NCBI GenBank assembly: GCA_002686215.1
Contig: NZAU01000087.1
Coordinates: 15,946-25,320, forward strand
Length of the DNA: 9,375 nt
From: Candidatus Woesearchaeota archaeon
GTDB taxonomy: Archaea > Nanoarchaeota > Nanoarchaeia > UBA10117 > ARS21
Direction: 5' to 3'
A program made the translations under genes and the position numbers. Positions 1 to 9,088 of this stretch are shown here, one piece after another. Position 1 is the stretch's first letter, and the number at the start of each line of letters is the position of its first letter. The notes beneath the pieces were generated by a model. The model was given only the letters and a program-made list of their open reading frames with translations, was not told the DNA's origin and made no database searches.

Positions 1-1527
1 AACGATGCAAATTCTTATTATGTTTTTTTGGGATTGCCAAATCCTACAATTGCTGGATTTGGTAGAACTGATGTTACTACCGGAGCAGCAAAGTGGCCTT
101 TAGCACCAGTTGACAATTCTAGTTATCAAACTCATTATAGAGATTCTATGATGTTTGGTAAAAAAATAACTAGTGCAAATATTAGAAGAGTTATAAAAAA
201 ACATATTTGGGTTAAAAATAATCGATATGATATGTATCGTGATGATTATAGTGCAACTAATTTGGCACCGAATTCAAAAACGAGTAATTTATATCGATCA
301 AATTACTATGTAATGAATAGTGATTTTGAAGTTTATATCTGTATTGATAACGGTTCAAGTGGAACTTCGGAAGAATCTAGTGCAAAAGGAAATAGATCTT
401 TAATTGAACCAGATTTTACCGATGTAGAACCAATAACCCAATCTGATGGATATACTTGGAAATATCTTTTTACTGTTGCACCTAGTGATATAATAAAATT
501 TGATTCGACCGAATATATTGTATTACCAAATGATTGGTCTACTACAACAGATTCTCAAATAAAAACTATCAGAGAATCTGGCAATTCTGATGTAAATAAA
601 AATCAGATAAAAAAAGTATATGTAGAAAAAGTTGGATTGACAGGTGCTTATGTATCGACTTCAGGGGGTAAAGATCCTCATACACTTAATATTTTGGGAG
701 ATGGTACTGGAGGAAAAGTTAGTATAACAGTTACATCTACGGGTAAAATTGATACAGTAAAAGTAGTATCTGGTGGATCTGGATACACTTATGGCATTGT
801 TGATTTGGGACCAATACAAATAGATCCTGATAACAGCACAGCTCTAGGAAAATTGGTTCCCATTATACCACCATCCAAGGGACATGGTTATGACATCTAT
901 AAAGAACTCGGAGCGGATAAAGTTTTAATTTATTCTAGATTTGATGATTCAACTAAAGATTTTCCATCAGATACTTCTTTTGGTCAGGTTGGAATAATAA
1001 AAAATCCTGAAAAATCCACTTCGACAGATATATATAAAGCAAATGAATTTTCTTCTTTAGATTCTTTTAAAATTAGTTCAACCCTGGCAGATTCAAAAAA
1101 ATATGTGGGAGTTGGAATTACACAGACAGTTGAAGGTGGAACAGCTAGGGGATACATTGCATCTTATGATTCTGACACACAGATAGTAAAATATTTTCAA
1201 GATAGATCATTATTTTTTCCAAACAAATATGATCACACTGATTTAATAAATGTCTCTACACAATCCAAAGTACTTAAATTTGGAGGATCGGAAGAAATAA
1301 CCGTTTCTACTAATCCATTACAATTAAAAAGTATTGATACAACATTAACAGGTATTACAACAACTTCTAACGAAAAAATTATAAATCTTGGAGTTGAATA
1401 TGTAAGTGGTGTTGCTGAACCGGAGATAAATAAAAAGACGGGAGACATTATTTACATCACAAATCGATCTACTGTTCAAAGAGATGTAAGACAAAAAGAA
1501 GACATCAAAATTGTCCTGGAATTCTAA
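1..1527 (+). CDS. 8: T4 gp8-like baseplate wedge subunit (5' partial)
   Basis: Structural subunit of the contractile-tail baseplate wedge; in T4, gp8 is a dimer that joins the other wedge proteins in the virion. The frame is open from the first base (NDANSYYVFLG), so the gene begins upstream; by comparison with T4 about 35-40 N-terminal residues are missing. Counting codons from base 1 (508 codons), landmarks matching T4 gp8 in order are: SYYVFLG (5-11), EVYICIDNG (110-118), GYTWKYLF (150-157, T4 GYVWEYLF), TEYIVLPND (170-178, T4 NEYIVVPWP), FGQVGIIKNP (327-336, T4 FRQISIITNP) and the C-terminus from GDIIYITNRS (481-490) to IVLEF (T4 GEMIYMENR...ILFTF). It is clearly longer than T4 gp8 (334 residues); the extra length includes a Gly/Tyr module at 233-268 and added sequence around 375-470. 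The gene ends in tandem stops TAATAA, nine bases before the next start. Identity is well supported by co-linear motifs; the true start is not visible. Confidence 0.93.
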   Translation, partial: NDANSYYVFLGLPNPTIAGFGRTDVTTGAAKWPLAPVDNSSYQTHYRDSMMFGKKITSANIRRVIKKHIWVKNNRYDMYRDDYSATNLAPNSKTSNLYRSNYYVMNSDFEVYICIDNGSSGTSEESSAKGNRSLIEPDFTDVEPITQSDGYTWKYLFTVAPSDIIKFDSTEYIVLPNDWSTTTDSQIKTIRESGNSDVNKNQIKKVYVEKVGLTGAYVSTSGGKDPHTLNILGDGTGGKVSITVTSTGKIDTVKVVSGGSGYTYGIVDLGPIQIDPDNSTALGKLVPIIPPSKGHGYDIYKELGADKVLIYSRFDDSTKDFPSDTSFGQVGIIKNPEKSTSTDIYKANEFSSLDSFKISSTLADSKKYVGVGITQTVEGGTARGYIASYDSDTQIVKYFQDRSLFFPNKYDHTDLINVSTQSKVLKFGGSEEITVSTNPLQLKSIDTTLTGITTTSNEKIINLGVEYVSGVAEPEINKKTGDIIYITNRSTVQRDVRQKEDIKIVLEF

Positions 1528-1536
1528 TAAAAAAAG

Positions 1537-4500
1537 ATGGCACAAAAAACTAATTTAAATATAAATCCGTACTATGATGACTTTGATTCTAAAAAGAATT
1601 TTCAAAAAGTTTTATTTAAACCAGGATTTCCAGTACAAGCAAGAGAGTTAACAACATCTCAATCAATTTTACAAAATCAGTTAGAATCTTTTGGTACTAA
1701 TATATTCAAAGATGGATCAGTCGTTGTCCCAGGAGCGATTGCGTATGATAATAATTACACTTCTGTTAGATTAAAGTCTTCTAATTTTGGTATTGATGTT
1801 TCCCTTTATATTAAAAATTTCATAGGAAAAACAATAATAGGACAAACTTCTGGTGTACAGGGGACAGTAAAATTTGTTCTTCTACCAGAAGAAGATAGTA
1901 GAGTTGATGAAGTTACATTATATGTAAGTTATACGACTAGTGGAAATAATTTCAGTCAAAATTTCTTTTCTAATGGTGAAGAATTAGTATGTAATGAAAA
2001 TGTCACATATGGTCTCACTACCATCAATGCAGGAGAAGTTTTTGCCTCTCTGACTACATCAGATGCTACTTCAATTGGTAGTGCCGCATATATTACAGAA
2101 GGTGTTTATTTTGTAAGAGGATACTTTGTTAATGTTGAAAGTCAAAAGATAATATTAGATCCTTATACGAACGATTCTTCTTATAGAGTTGGACTACAAG
2201 TAGATGAAAATATTATTTCATCAAAAGATGATGAAAGTTTATTTGATAACGCAAAGGGATTTAGTAATTACGCGGCACCAGGTGCTGACAGATTTCAAAT
2301 AAAATTAATTTTAATCAAGAAAGATCTTGGTGATAATGATGATACAGACTTTATCGAGTTAATGCGTATCGATAAAGGTCAAATTAAAGTAATTGAAACA
2401 AAGAGTGATTATAATTTAATCAAAGAATATATTGCAGATAGAACATTTGATGAGTCTGGAAATTATGCCGTAAATCCATTTACTGTCACCGTATACAATT
2501 CTTTAAATAATGGAATAGGAAATAATGGATTATATTATCCAAAAGAACTTACAGAGGAACAAAATATTCCAGATGATGATTTAATGTGTGTTAAAATATC
2601 AAGTGGCAGGGCTTATGTTGCTGGATATGATGTTGACAAAATTGGAACAACTGTTTTAGATATTGAAAAACCAAGAGAAGTTGGTATCCGTACAGATGTT
2701 TCTCTTGGATATGAATTAGGAAATCTTCTTAAAGTAAATACGGTCGCAGGTCTACCTACTCAAGGATCAGTTATAACGATAAGAAATAATTTTAATGGAA
2801 CTGGTGATATTATTGGAAGTGCTAGAGTTTATAGTTTTAATCTTGAAGATGCAAACTATGAAAATGATGCCACAGTATGGGATCTGAGACTATTTGATCT
2901 TCAAACCTATACTACCATTACTTTAAATCAATCTGTTAGTAATGCTGAGGTAAGGGAAGGATCCTTTATTAAAGGTAAGAGTAGTGGAGCAAGTGGATTT
3001 GCTGTAGGTGCTGGTGGAGGATCTACAGTCGTCAATCTACTACAGACATCCGGAACTTTCCATAAAGGAGAGAAAATTGAAATTGATGGATCTACCGATG
3101 TTCCCAGAACTATTGGTATTGCATCGGCATATAACACACAAAATATTAAATCCGTATCTGGGACTAATTTTAGCGCTAATAGTGTCTTAAGAAAATTTAA
3201 CATTCCAAATGGCATCAAAGAAGTGTCCATTGACGCCAATAACGTTGTTCATGCAGGTGGAGATGCATTTACAGGACTGAGAGTTGGTTCTATTGTCCGA
3301 TATCAAAGAGCAGGAATTAATACAGAGACATATAATAAAGTCGTTAGTATTGCTGATGATGGATTATCAATGCAACTTGGAGAAATTGCCACTGATATTC
3401 CAGGTGTTTATGATGGAAATCTGCCCAGTGCCAATACAACAGTATCAATGTTTGCCGGTGCTCCTGTAGTAACAGGTTCTGGAAGGTTATTTGTACCTCT
3501 TGCAAATAAAAATGTATCTAAGGTTGATCTGAGTGCTTCAGAATTTAAAATAAGTAAAAATATTGCTGGAACTCCTAGTAATGGTCTCATTACTATTTCA
3601 GATAGCGATATTACTGATATCTCTAATTTTAGTTTTGAACCCTTTGATGCAGAAAGATATGCTGTATCTAGAAATGATACTAATGCAATTGTTCCTATAC
3701 TAGCAGCAAATAGAGAACCAGATGGTTCTCAAATAACCTTAGGTGGTCTTCAAAATACTGCAAGTACAATAAATGTATCATTAAATAAAATAGGTCTTCT
3801 TAGTAAAGAAAAAGCATATGATCGTAGTAGAAAAGTTACAGTAACTTTTTCTAAAAATCAATCTTCTGGAGCAACTGCTGACGGTTCTGGTGGAAATAAC
3901 GCACTCGAAAATGGATTAACATACAGTGACAAGCACATGTATGGGACAAGAGTTGAAGATGAAGAGATATGTTTAAATTATCCAGATGTTGCTAAAATTA
4001 TAGCAATTTATGAATCACTAGGCACTTCTGCTCCAACTTTTGATAGATTAACATTTGATAATACATTAGATGTCAATAATAATGCAATAGTTGGTGAAAA
4101 TATAAAATCACTTGATGGAAAGATTGTAGCTAGAGTGGTTGGTAAAACCACTGATGCTGTTGATGTAGTCTATTTGTCGTTAAATAAATTTGATTCATTT
4201 GATGAAGTAGAATTTGAAGAATCTAATATGACAGGTGAAATTCAGCTTCAAACTGAAGGAAAATATAAAGATTTGACAACTTCTTTTACTTTAGATAAAG
4301 GGCAAAGAAATCAATATTATGATTACTCCAGAATTGTTAGAAATGCAGGGGTATCTGCACCATCTAGACAATTAACTATTATTTTTGATCATTATACAGT
4401 TCCTTCAGGAGATACTGGAGATGCTTTTACTGTTCAAAGTTATGATCAAGATAGATTTAGAACCGATATACCTTCTATAGGATCTATTGCTCCAATTAGA

Positions 4501-7500
4501 GCTTCTGATACAGTTGATTTTAGACCTAGAGTTGAAGTATATGATCCATCTACTGCAACTGTTTCTCCATTCCACTATTCTTCTAGGTCATTTGATTCTT
4601 CTATTACAAAATACTTAGTTCCTGAAGAAACTTTAAGAATTGGATATGAATTCTATCTACCTAGAATTGATAAATTGTTATTGAACAAGTATGGGAAATT
4701 CGTATACAAAAAAGGCATTTCATCAGATTCTCCTAAAGCTCCTCTAAGTGATGATGAGACAATGATGGAAATTGCAACCATCGCTCTCCCTCCATTTCTT
4801 TATGCACCTCAGAGTGCAATTATTACTGAGAGAGATAATAGACGATATACGATGAGAGATATTGGCAGACTTGAAACTAGAATTGCTAACTTAGAGGAAA
4901 CAACTTCTTTATCCTTATTGGAATTGGATGCTAAAAGTTTACAAATACAAACAAATGGTTTAGATAGATTCAAAACCGGAATTTTTGCAGATCCATTTAA
5001 TGATTATAGTTTTATAAATGTACAATCATCAATTGAGGTAAATCCAGATTTAGGTGAAATTAATCCATTTACAATAAGAAATTCTTTAGAATCGTTAGTT
5101 ACTTCAGCAGAAAGTGTAACACCCGAAGAATTAGATTTTGGAACTGATTTTGAACTGATTGATTCTAATGTTAAAAAAACCGGAAATGCTGTAACATTAA
5201 ATTATGAAGAAGTTCCTTGGATTGAACAACCAAAAGCTACTAAGTCCGAATTAGTTAATCCATATGAAGTTCCAGCACTAAGGGGAAGTGTTGAATTAAC
5301 TCCTCAAACTGATTATTGGAGCAGAACGGTACAAAAAGATGGTGGAGTAATAACTGTAACAGGAAAAGATACAAATCTAAAATTAAAAAATAAAATAGAT
5401 CTCGGTGACAAAGCACTCGATTTGGGAACTATTGTAACTGAAACAGAATCTTCATCAAAGACTACTATTCAGGGTGGTGGTAAAGATTTCACGACAGTAA
5501 CAGTAGATACAACAGATACTGGTACTTATACTGATAGTATTAAATTAAAAGGAAAATCAACAGATTCGGTAACTTTCTCTGATCAAGATACCTGGTTTAA
5601 AAATGAGTTAATTGCTTCAGGTGATGAAGATTTTATGAGATCTAGAAATACTCAATTTAAGGGTTATGGTTTCGGAAACTTTACACAACTCTATGCGTTT
5701 TTAGATTCTAAAACACCAATCATTGTTCCCAAATTGCTAGAAATTGCAACAGAGAAAGATGGTGAAACTAGTGGTTCTGTAGGATCTTTTACTGAAGGAG
5801 AATCAGTTGAAGTATATGATCCTGTAGACACTAATAAACTCATAGGAACATTTAGACTCTGCAGACCAAATCATAAAGAAGGTCCTATCAATAACCCAAC
5901 AGAGACATATTTATCAAGTCCATATAGTCATGGTGATATTGAACTTGGAAAAACTTATACATCTTCAACACCAGTATTAAACATTGATACAAAAAGTCTT
6001 TGTGAAAGATCACAGGGTGATTTTTATGGATATGCAAAGAAAAATTCTTTGTTAAAAGGTAAAAATAGTGGAGCAACTGCATATGTAAAGGGTGATATAA
6101 GATTAGTTACAGACGTTTTTGGAGGAATTTATGGAACTTTCTTCATAGAAGATCCAAACACCACACCTACTCCAGAAACTAAATTTAACACTGGATCTAC
6201 ACAATTTGTTCTTTCCACTAGTGCGACAAATAGTCAAGCTTTACCTGGAATGGATTATTTTGTAGATGAAAATGGAGAACAAAAACCATTGGTTAGAGGT
6301 TCAGCAAGTTATGAAACGGGTGGAACACTCGATCAATGGGAACAGCAAAAATTTGTACAGGAAAATACAACCACTGTTACTTCAGTTGTAAAGGTAAGTG
6401 GTAGTGTTAGTGCAACATTAACCACACAAAATCAACATACACATACTGAAGAAACAGAATATGTCGATCCCATAGCACAGACATTTGTTGTTGGAGGTGC
6501 TGTAGAAGCTCCATCTGCTGTTAATCAAAATGATGATAAAGATGGGGCATTTTTAACTGCCGTTGAAGTGTTTATTAGTGTGGTAGATGATAGTCAATCA
6601 ATAAAATGTCAGATAAGAACTACGACTGGTGATGACAGACCTTCACGACTTGTGTTAGCAGAAAAAGAGTTAGTACCTCAAACTGCAAATGCAGAGGGTG
6701 CAATTGTTGATAATGTGGTTGCTTCTACTGATGCTTCTGTACCCACAAAATTTGTTTTCGATGAACCGGTATATTTGGCACCTGGAACTGCATATGCAAT
6801 TGTACTGATTGCAGAAAAATCTTTAAAATATGAAGCTTGGACAGCTATTCAAGGTGAACAGATTATCAATCCAGAAGCTTCCAGTGAAGCACTCACCGAA
6901 AACTTCAGTGTGTCTGGCAATGAAGCAGTTGAGAAAGCAAAATATACAACACAATATGCATTAGGTGCTTTCTTCAATTCTCAAAATGGTGGTTTGTGGA
7001 CAGAAAATCAAAAACAAGATCTTACCTTTAAATTATATAAAGCAAAATTCACTTCCCAATCGGGTGGTGTATTGTTTAACAATCCAGAATTGGATGAGAG
7101 TAATGATTATGTTAAGAAATTAAATTCTAATCCTGTCCGAACATTACCAAGAACAGGAAAGATTGGTATTCAAACATCTAATACATTAACTACAGAACTG
7201 TCTGCTGGAAGAAAAATTGCATCTTTAGACAGTAATAAAGTTGGAACTGCTGTTATAACTGGAACTGGAGCGTCTTGTGTAACAGTTTCTGTTGTTGAAG
7301 GACTTGGTGGTGCTAATTATGTTGTTGATCAAACAGGAACTGGTGGAGTCGAAACTTTTGCCATTGAAGGAGAAGGAACCGGACTGAAATTATCAATAGA
7401 TTCTGTAGATGCTAATGGTGCTATTACAGGAATATCAGTATTAACTGGAGATAATGAAGGAGGTTTTGGATATCAGATAGGAGATGTAGTCGGCATCAAA

Positions 7501-9087
7501 ACGGAGACGGTTGGTGGTACACCTGGCACTGGATCTGGAGCTAGAATATCGATTGGGTCTATCGGAGACAGAAATATGATTTTTGTTGACAATATTCAGG
7601 GTAATACAACATTTTCTCAAAATACTGGAACTGATCTACACTATTACACTGATAGTGGAACTATTGCAGATTCAAATTTAAATGTTTCCTCAGTCTCTTT
7701 TGATGGTGGAGTAAATTCTGGAAATTATTTACAGGTTAATCATTTTAACCATGGAATGTATTCCTCAACAAATAAAGTTAGATTAAGTGGTGTAAAACCA
7801 AATGCAAGTCCAACCACAATTGAAGTTGATATTGAGAATACCACAACTGGTATAATTGGTGTTGCTGATACGACAGGATTTGATAAGTTTGAAGGAATAA
7901 GTGTTGATTCGACTAATAATCCAGGATATGCATTAATTAATAGTGAACTTATTAAATATACTTCTGTCGGATCGGGCACTTTGACTATAGATTCTCAAGG
8001 AAGAGGAATAGATAATACAATTACTTCTAGTCATTCTTCTGGAGATACCATTGTAAAATATGAATTAAATGGAATATCTTTAAGAAGAATAAACAATATA
8101 ACACATTCAGTTTCCTCTGAAGGACTTGAAGCAGATAGTTATCATATAGAAATCGATAGATCAAGCACCTATGGTGAAGATAGAAGTGCGGATACCTCTA
8201 GTCCTCCCAGACCTCAGGTTTCATTCACTTCTGACGAATTTGCTGGCGGAAATGATGTATTTTCTTCGGAAAATATCTTATTCAATGCAGTTGTCCCAAC
8301 TTATGATTTCATTGCCCCAGTCGGAGGTAATGAGACTGTATTTACAGATGTATCTGCATCTATAAGAACAACCACTGGAACAAGTGTTAGTGGAAATGAA
8401 GGATCTTTCGTTGATAATGGATATCAAGATGTTACTTTGAATCAATATAATGCATTGACTAGTGTTAGAATGGTTGCTTCTAAAGTAAATGAAGATGAAT
8501 ATTTGACAGATTTGCCCAGAAATAAATCATTCACAACTAATATAGTATTAAAATCCAATAGTGAAAATTTATCTCCAATGATTTATTTGAATGGAGGTTC
8601 TGCTACAGAATTTATTAGTAATAGATTGAATCGACCAATTGATTTGGAGAAATATGATTCAAATAGTTTAACTAAAACCATTAACGAAGATCCTCATTCT
8701 TCAGTGTACATTTCTCAAGATATATTACTTACTCAACCATCAACATCATTAAAAGTAATCGTAGCAGCATATCGTCATGAATCTTCAGACTTTAGAGTTG
8801 CTTATAAGTTAATGAGAGAGGATTCGACATCTGTAGAACAGGCATTTGAGTTATTCCCAGGTTTCAAAAACTTAACTAGTAAGGGAACTGTCATTGATCC
8901 TGCAAAAAATGATGGAAGACCTGATTCTTTTGTTCCACCAAATTCTGATGGACAATATAGTGAGTACACATTCACTGCAGAAAATTTAGATGCATTTGTC
9001 GGATATTCTATAAAAATAATGATGTCTGGATCAAACCAAGCATACTATCCTAGAATTACAGATTTAAGAGCCATTGCATTAGCATAA
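1537..9087 (+). CDS. Giant virion structural protein with DUF4815-like N-terminus, probably baseplate-associated
   Basis: A 2516-residue protein, probably a baseplate or tail-fibre-network component; the exact role is not known to me. Parts in order: N-terminal DUF4815-type signature with NPYYDDFD (10-17), KPGFPVQARELTTSQ (28-42) and FKDGSVVVPG (57-66); EGVYFVRGYFV (188-198); SGRAYVAGYDVD (356-367); SDTVDFRPRV (990-999); ALPPFLYAPQS (1083-1093); a predicted coiled coil at about 1106-1133 (RDIGRLETRIANLEE), followed by GLDRFKTGIF; a Thr/Ser-rich linker (about 1300-1345); FMRSRNTQFKGYGF (1367-1380); an HTH triplet (1634-1636) before DPIAQTF (1644-1650) and GAFLTAVEVF (1670-1679), a motif pair common in phage fibre and baseplate proteins; a Gly/Tyr module (1945-2008); GYALINSELIKY (2130-2141) with ISLRRIN (2180-2186); and a C-terminus with FELFPG, DGRPDSFVPP and AYYPRITDLRAIALA, as I recall from T4-like cyanophage proteins. 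No signal peptide or membrane segment is evident. The ATG is the first in frame after the gp8 stop and opens the family motif; it lacks a clear Shine-Dalgarno. It is not similar to T4 gp10. Confidence 0.9.
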   Translation: MAQKTNLNINPYYDDFDSKKNFQKVLFKPGFPVQARELTTSQSILQNQLESFGTNIFKDGSVVVPGAIAYDNNYTSVRLKSSNFGIDVSLYIKNFIGKTIIGQTSGVQGTVKFVLLPEEDSRVDEVTLYVSYTTSGNNFSQNFFSNGEELVCNENVTYGLTTINAGEVFASLTTSDATSIGSAAYITEGVYFVRGYFVNVESQKIILDPYTNDSSYRVGLQVDENIISSKDDESLFDNAKGFSNYAAPGADRFQIKLILIKKDLGDNDDTDFIELMRIDKGQIKVIETKSDYNLIKEYIADRTFDESGNYAVNPFTVTVYNSLNNGIGNNGLYYPKELTEEQNIPDDDLMCVKISSGRAYVAGYDVDKIGTTVLDIEKPREVGIRTDVSLGYELGNLLKVNTVAGLPTQGSVITIRNNFNGTGDIIGSARVYSFNLEDANYENDATVWDLRLFDLQTYTTITLNQSVSNAEVREGSFIKGKSSGASGFAVGAGGGSTVVNLLQTSGTFHKGEKIEIDGSTDVPRTIGIASAYNTQNIKSVSGTNFSANSVLRKFNIPNGIKEVSIDANNVVHAGGDAFTGLRVGSIVRYQRAGINTETYNKVVSIADDGLSMQLGEIATDIPGVYDGNLPSANTTVSMFAGAPVVTGSGRLFVPLANKNVSKVDLSASEFKISKNIAGTPSNGLITISDSDITDISNFSFEPFDAERYAVSRNDTNAIVPILAANREPDGSQITLGGLQNTASTINVSLNKIGLLSKEKAYDRSRKVTVTFSKNQSSGATADGSGGNNALENGLTYSDKHMYGTRVEDEEICLNYPDVAKIIAIYESLGTSAPTFDRLTFDNTLDVNNNAIVGENIKSLDGKIVARVVGKTTDAVDVVYLSLNKFDSFDEVEFEESNMTGEIQLQTEGKYKDLTTSFTLDKGQRNQYYDYSRIVRNAGVSAPSRQLTIIFDHYTVPSGDTGDAFTVQSYDQDRFRTDIPSIGSIAPIRASDTVDFRPRVEVYDPSTATVSPFHYSSRSFDSSITKYLVPEETLRIGYEFYLPRIDKLLLNKYGKFVYKKGISSDSPKAPLSDDETMMEIATIALPPFLYAPQSAIITERDNRRYTMRDIGRLETRIANLEETTSLSLLELDAKSLQIQTNGLDRFKTGIFADPFNDYSFINVQSSIEVNPDLGEINPFTIRNSLESLVTSAESVTPEELDFGTDFELIDSNVKKTGNAVTLNYEEVPWIEQPKATKSELVNPYEVPALRGSVELTPQTDYWSRTVQKDGGVITVTGKDTNLKLKNKIDLGDKALDLGTIVTETESSSKTTIQGGGKDFTTVTVDTTDTGTYTDSIKLKGKSTDSVTFSDQDTWFKNELIASGDEDFMRSRNTQFKGYGFGNFTQLYAFLDSKTPIIVPKLLEIATEKDGETSGSVGSFTEGESVEVYDPVDTNKLIGTFRLCRPNHKEGPINNPTETYLSSPYSHGDIELGKTYTSSTPVLNIDTKSLCERSQGDFYGYAKKNSLLKGKNSGATAYVKGDIRLVTDVFGGIYGTFFIEDPNTTPTPETKFNTGSTQFVLSTSATNSQALPGMDYFVDENGEQKPLVRGSASYETGGTLDQWEQQKFVQENTTTVTSVVKVSGSVSATLTTQNQHTHTEETEYVDPIAQTFVVGGAVEAPSAVNQNDDKDGAFLTAVEVFISVVDDSQSIKCQIRTTTGDDRPSRLVLAEKELVPQTANAEGAIVDNVVASTDASVPTKFVFDEPVYLAPGTAYAIVLIAEKSLKYEAWTAIQGEQIINPEASSEALTENFSVSGNEAVEKAKYTTQYALGAFFNSQNGGLWTENQKQDLTFKLYKAKFTSQSGGVLFNNPELDESNDYVKKLNSNPVRTLPRTGKIGIQTSNTLTTELSAGRKIASLDSNKVGTAVITGTGASCVTVSVVEGLGGANYVVDQTGTGGVETFAIEGEGTGLKLSIDSVDANGAITGISVLTGDNEGGFGYQIGDVVGIKTETVGGTPGTGSGARISIGSIGDRNMIFVDNIQGNTTFSQNTGTDLHYYTDSGTIADSNLNVSSVSFDGGVNSGNYLQVNHFNHGMYSSTNKVRLSGVKPNASPTTIEVDIENTTTGIIGVADTTGFDKFEGISVDSTNNPGYALINSELIKYTSVGSGTLTIDSQGRGIDNTITSSHSSGDTIVKYELNGISLRRINNITHSVSSEGLEADSYHIEIDRSSTYGEDRSADTSSPPRPQVSFTSDEFAGGNDVFSSENILFNAVVPTYDFIAPVGGNETVFTDVSASIRTTTGTSVSGNEGSFVDNGYQDVTLNQYNALTSVRMVASKVNEDEYLTDLPRNKSFTTNIVLKSNSENLSPMIYLNGGSATEFISNRLNRPIDLEKYDSNSLTKTINEDPHSSVYISQDILLTQPSTSLKVIVAAYRHESSDFRVAYKLMREDSTSVEQAFELFPGFKNLTSKGTVIDPAKNDGRPDSFVPPNSDGQYSEYTFTAENLDAFVGYSIKIMMSGSNQAYYPRITDLRAIALA
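1822..1986 (+). repeat. Protein-level beta repeat, copy 1 (residues 96-150 of the giant protein)
   Basis: Pattern: G-x-x-I-x-G-x-x-S-G-A/V-x-x-x-V, then a hydrophobic strand, then F-x-x-G-E-x. Here it reads IGKTIIGQTSGVQGTV, then VTLYVSY, then FFSNGEEL. Found by eye in the translation; the DNA of this copy has diverged from the others. Function is unknown; it is probably a small beta-strand unit. Confidence 0.5.
2959..3090 (+). repeat. Protein-level beta repeat, copy 2 (residues 475-518)
   Basis: Reads GSFIKGKSSGASGFAV, a Gly-rich turn, STVVNLLQ, then TFHKGEKIEI. Its core (IKGKSSGA) is nearly the same as copy 3 (LKGKNSGA), and the two are also similar in DNA over about 25 bases, although about 3 kb apart. 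Confidence 0.55.
4090..4218 (+). repeat. Protein-level beta repeat, divergent copy (residues 852-894)
   Basis: Reads VGENIKSLDGKIVARVV, then VDVVYLSLNKFDSFDEVEF. It keeps the strand spacing of copy 1 (IGKTIIGQ...VTLYVSY...F) but has lost the S-G-A triplet, so this is the weakest member and may be a chance resemblance. Confidence 0.3.
6043..6216 (+). repeat. Protein-level beta repeat, copy 3 (residues 1503-1560)
   Basis: Reads NSLLKGKNSGATAYV, then IRLVTDV, a longer loop with a Thr/Pro-rich segment, then KFNTGSTQFVLS, which corresponds to the F-x-x-G-E strand of the other copies. The core matches copy 2 closely. Confidence 0.5.
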
Positions 9088-9088
9088 A

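Noticed and set aside
28..30. TTG at 28 as the start codon of the gp8-like gene
   Set aside because: The frame is open back to base 1 and the upstream codons encode conserved gp8 sequence (SYYVFLG), so the gene is cut by the window edge.
1233..1545. Two minus-strand open frames (71 and 66 codons)
   Set aside because: They lie antisense to the conserved gp8 C-terminus and its stop region, with no recognisable protein features.
2928..3590. Several 60-103-codon open frames on both strands inside the giant gene
   Set aside because: They overlap a continuous frame with clear family motifs at both ends; their translations show no domain and are out-of-frame shadows.
5888..6082. Minus-strand 64-codon frame with Tyr/Leu/His-rich translation
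   Set aside because: The composition is what AT-rich antisense DNA gives by chance, and it has no start signal of its own.
7740..8365. Minus-strand frame at 7740-7979 and plus-strand frame at 8171-8365
   Set aside because: Both are shadows of the conserved C-terminal section of the giant protein.
1537..9087. Naming the giant protein T4 gp10 or gp12
   Set aside because: I see no co-linear motifs with either T4 protein as I remember them; the recognised signatures are DUF4815-like and cyanophage-type.
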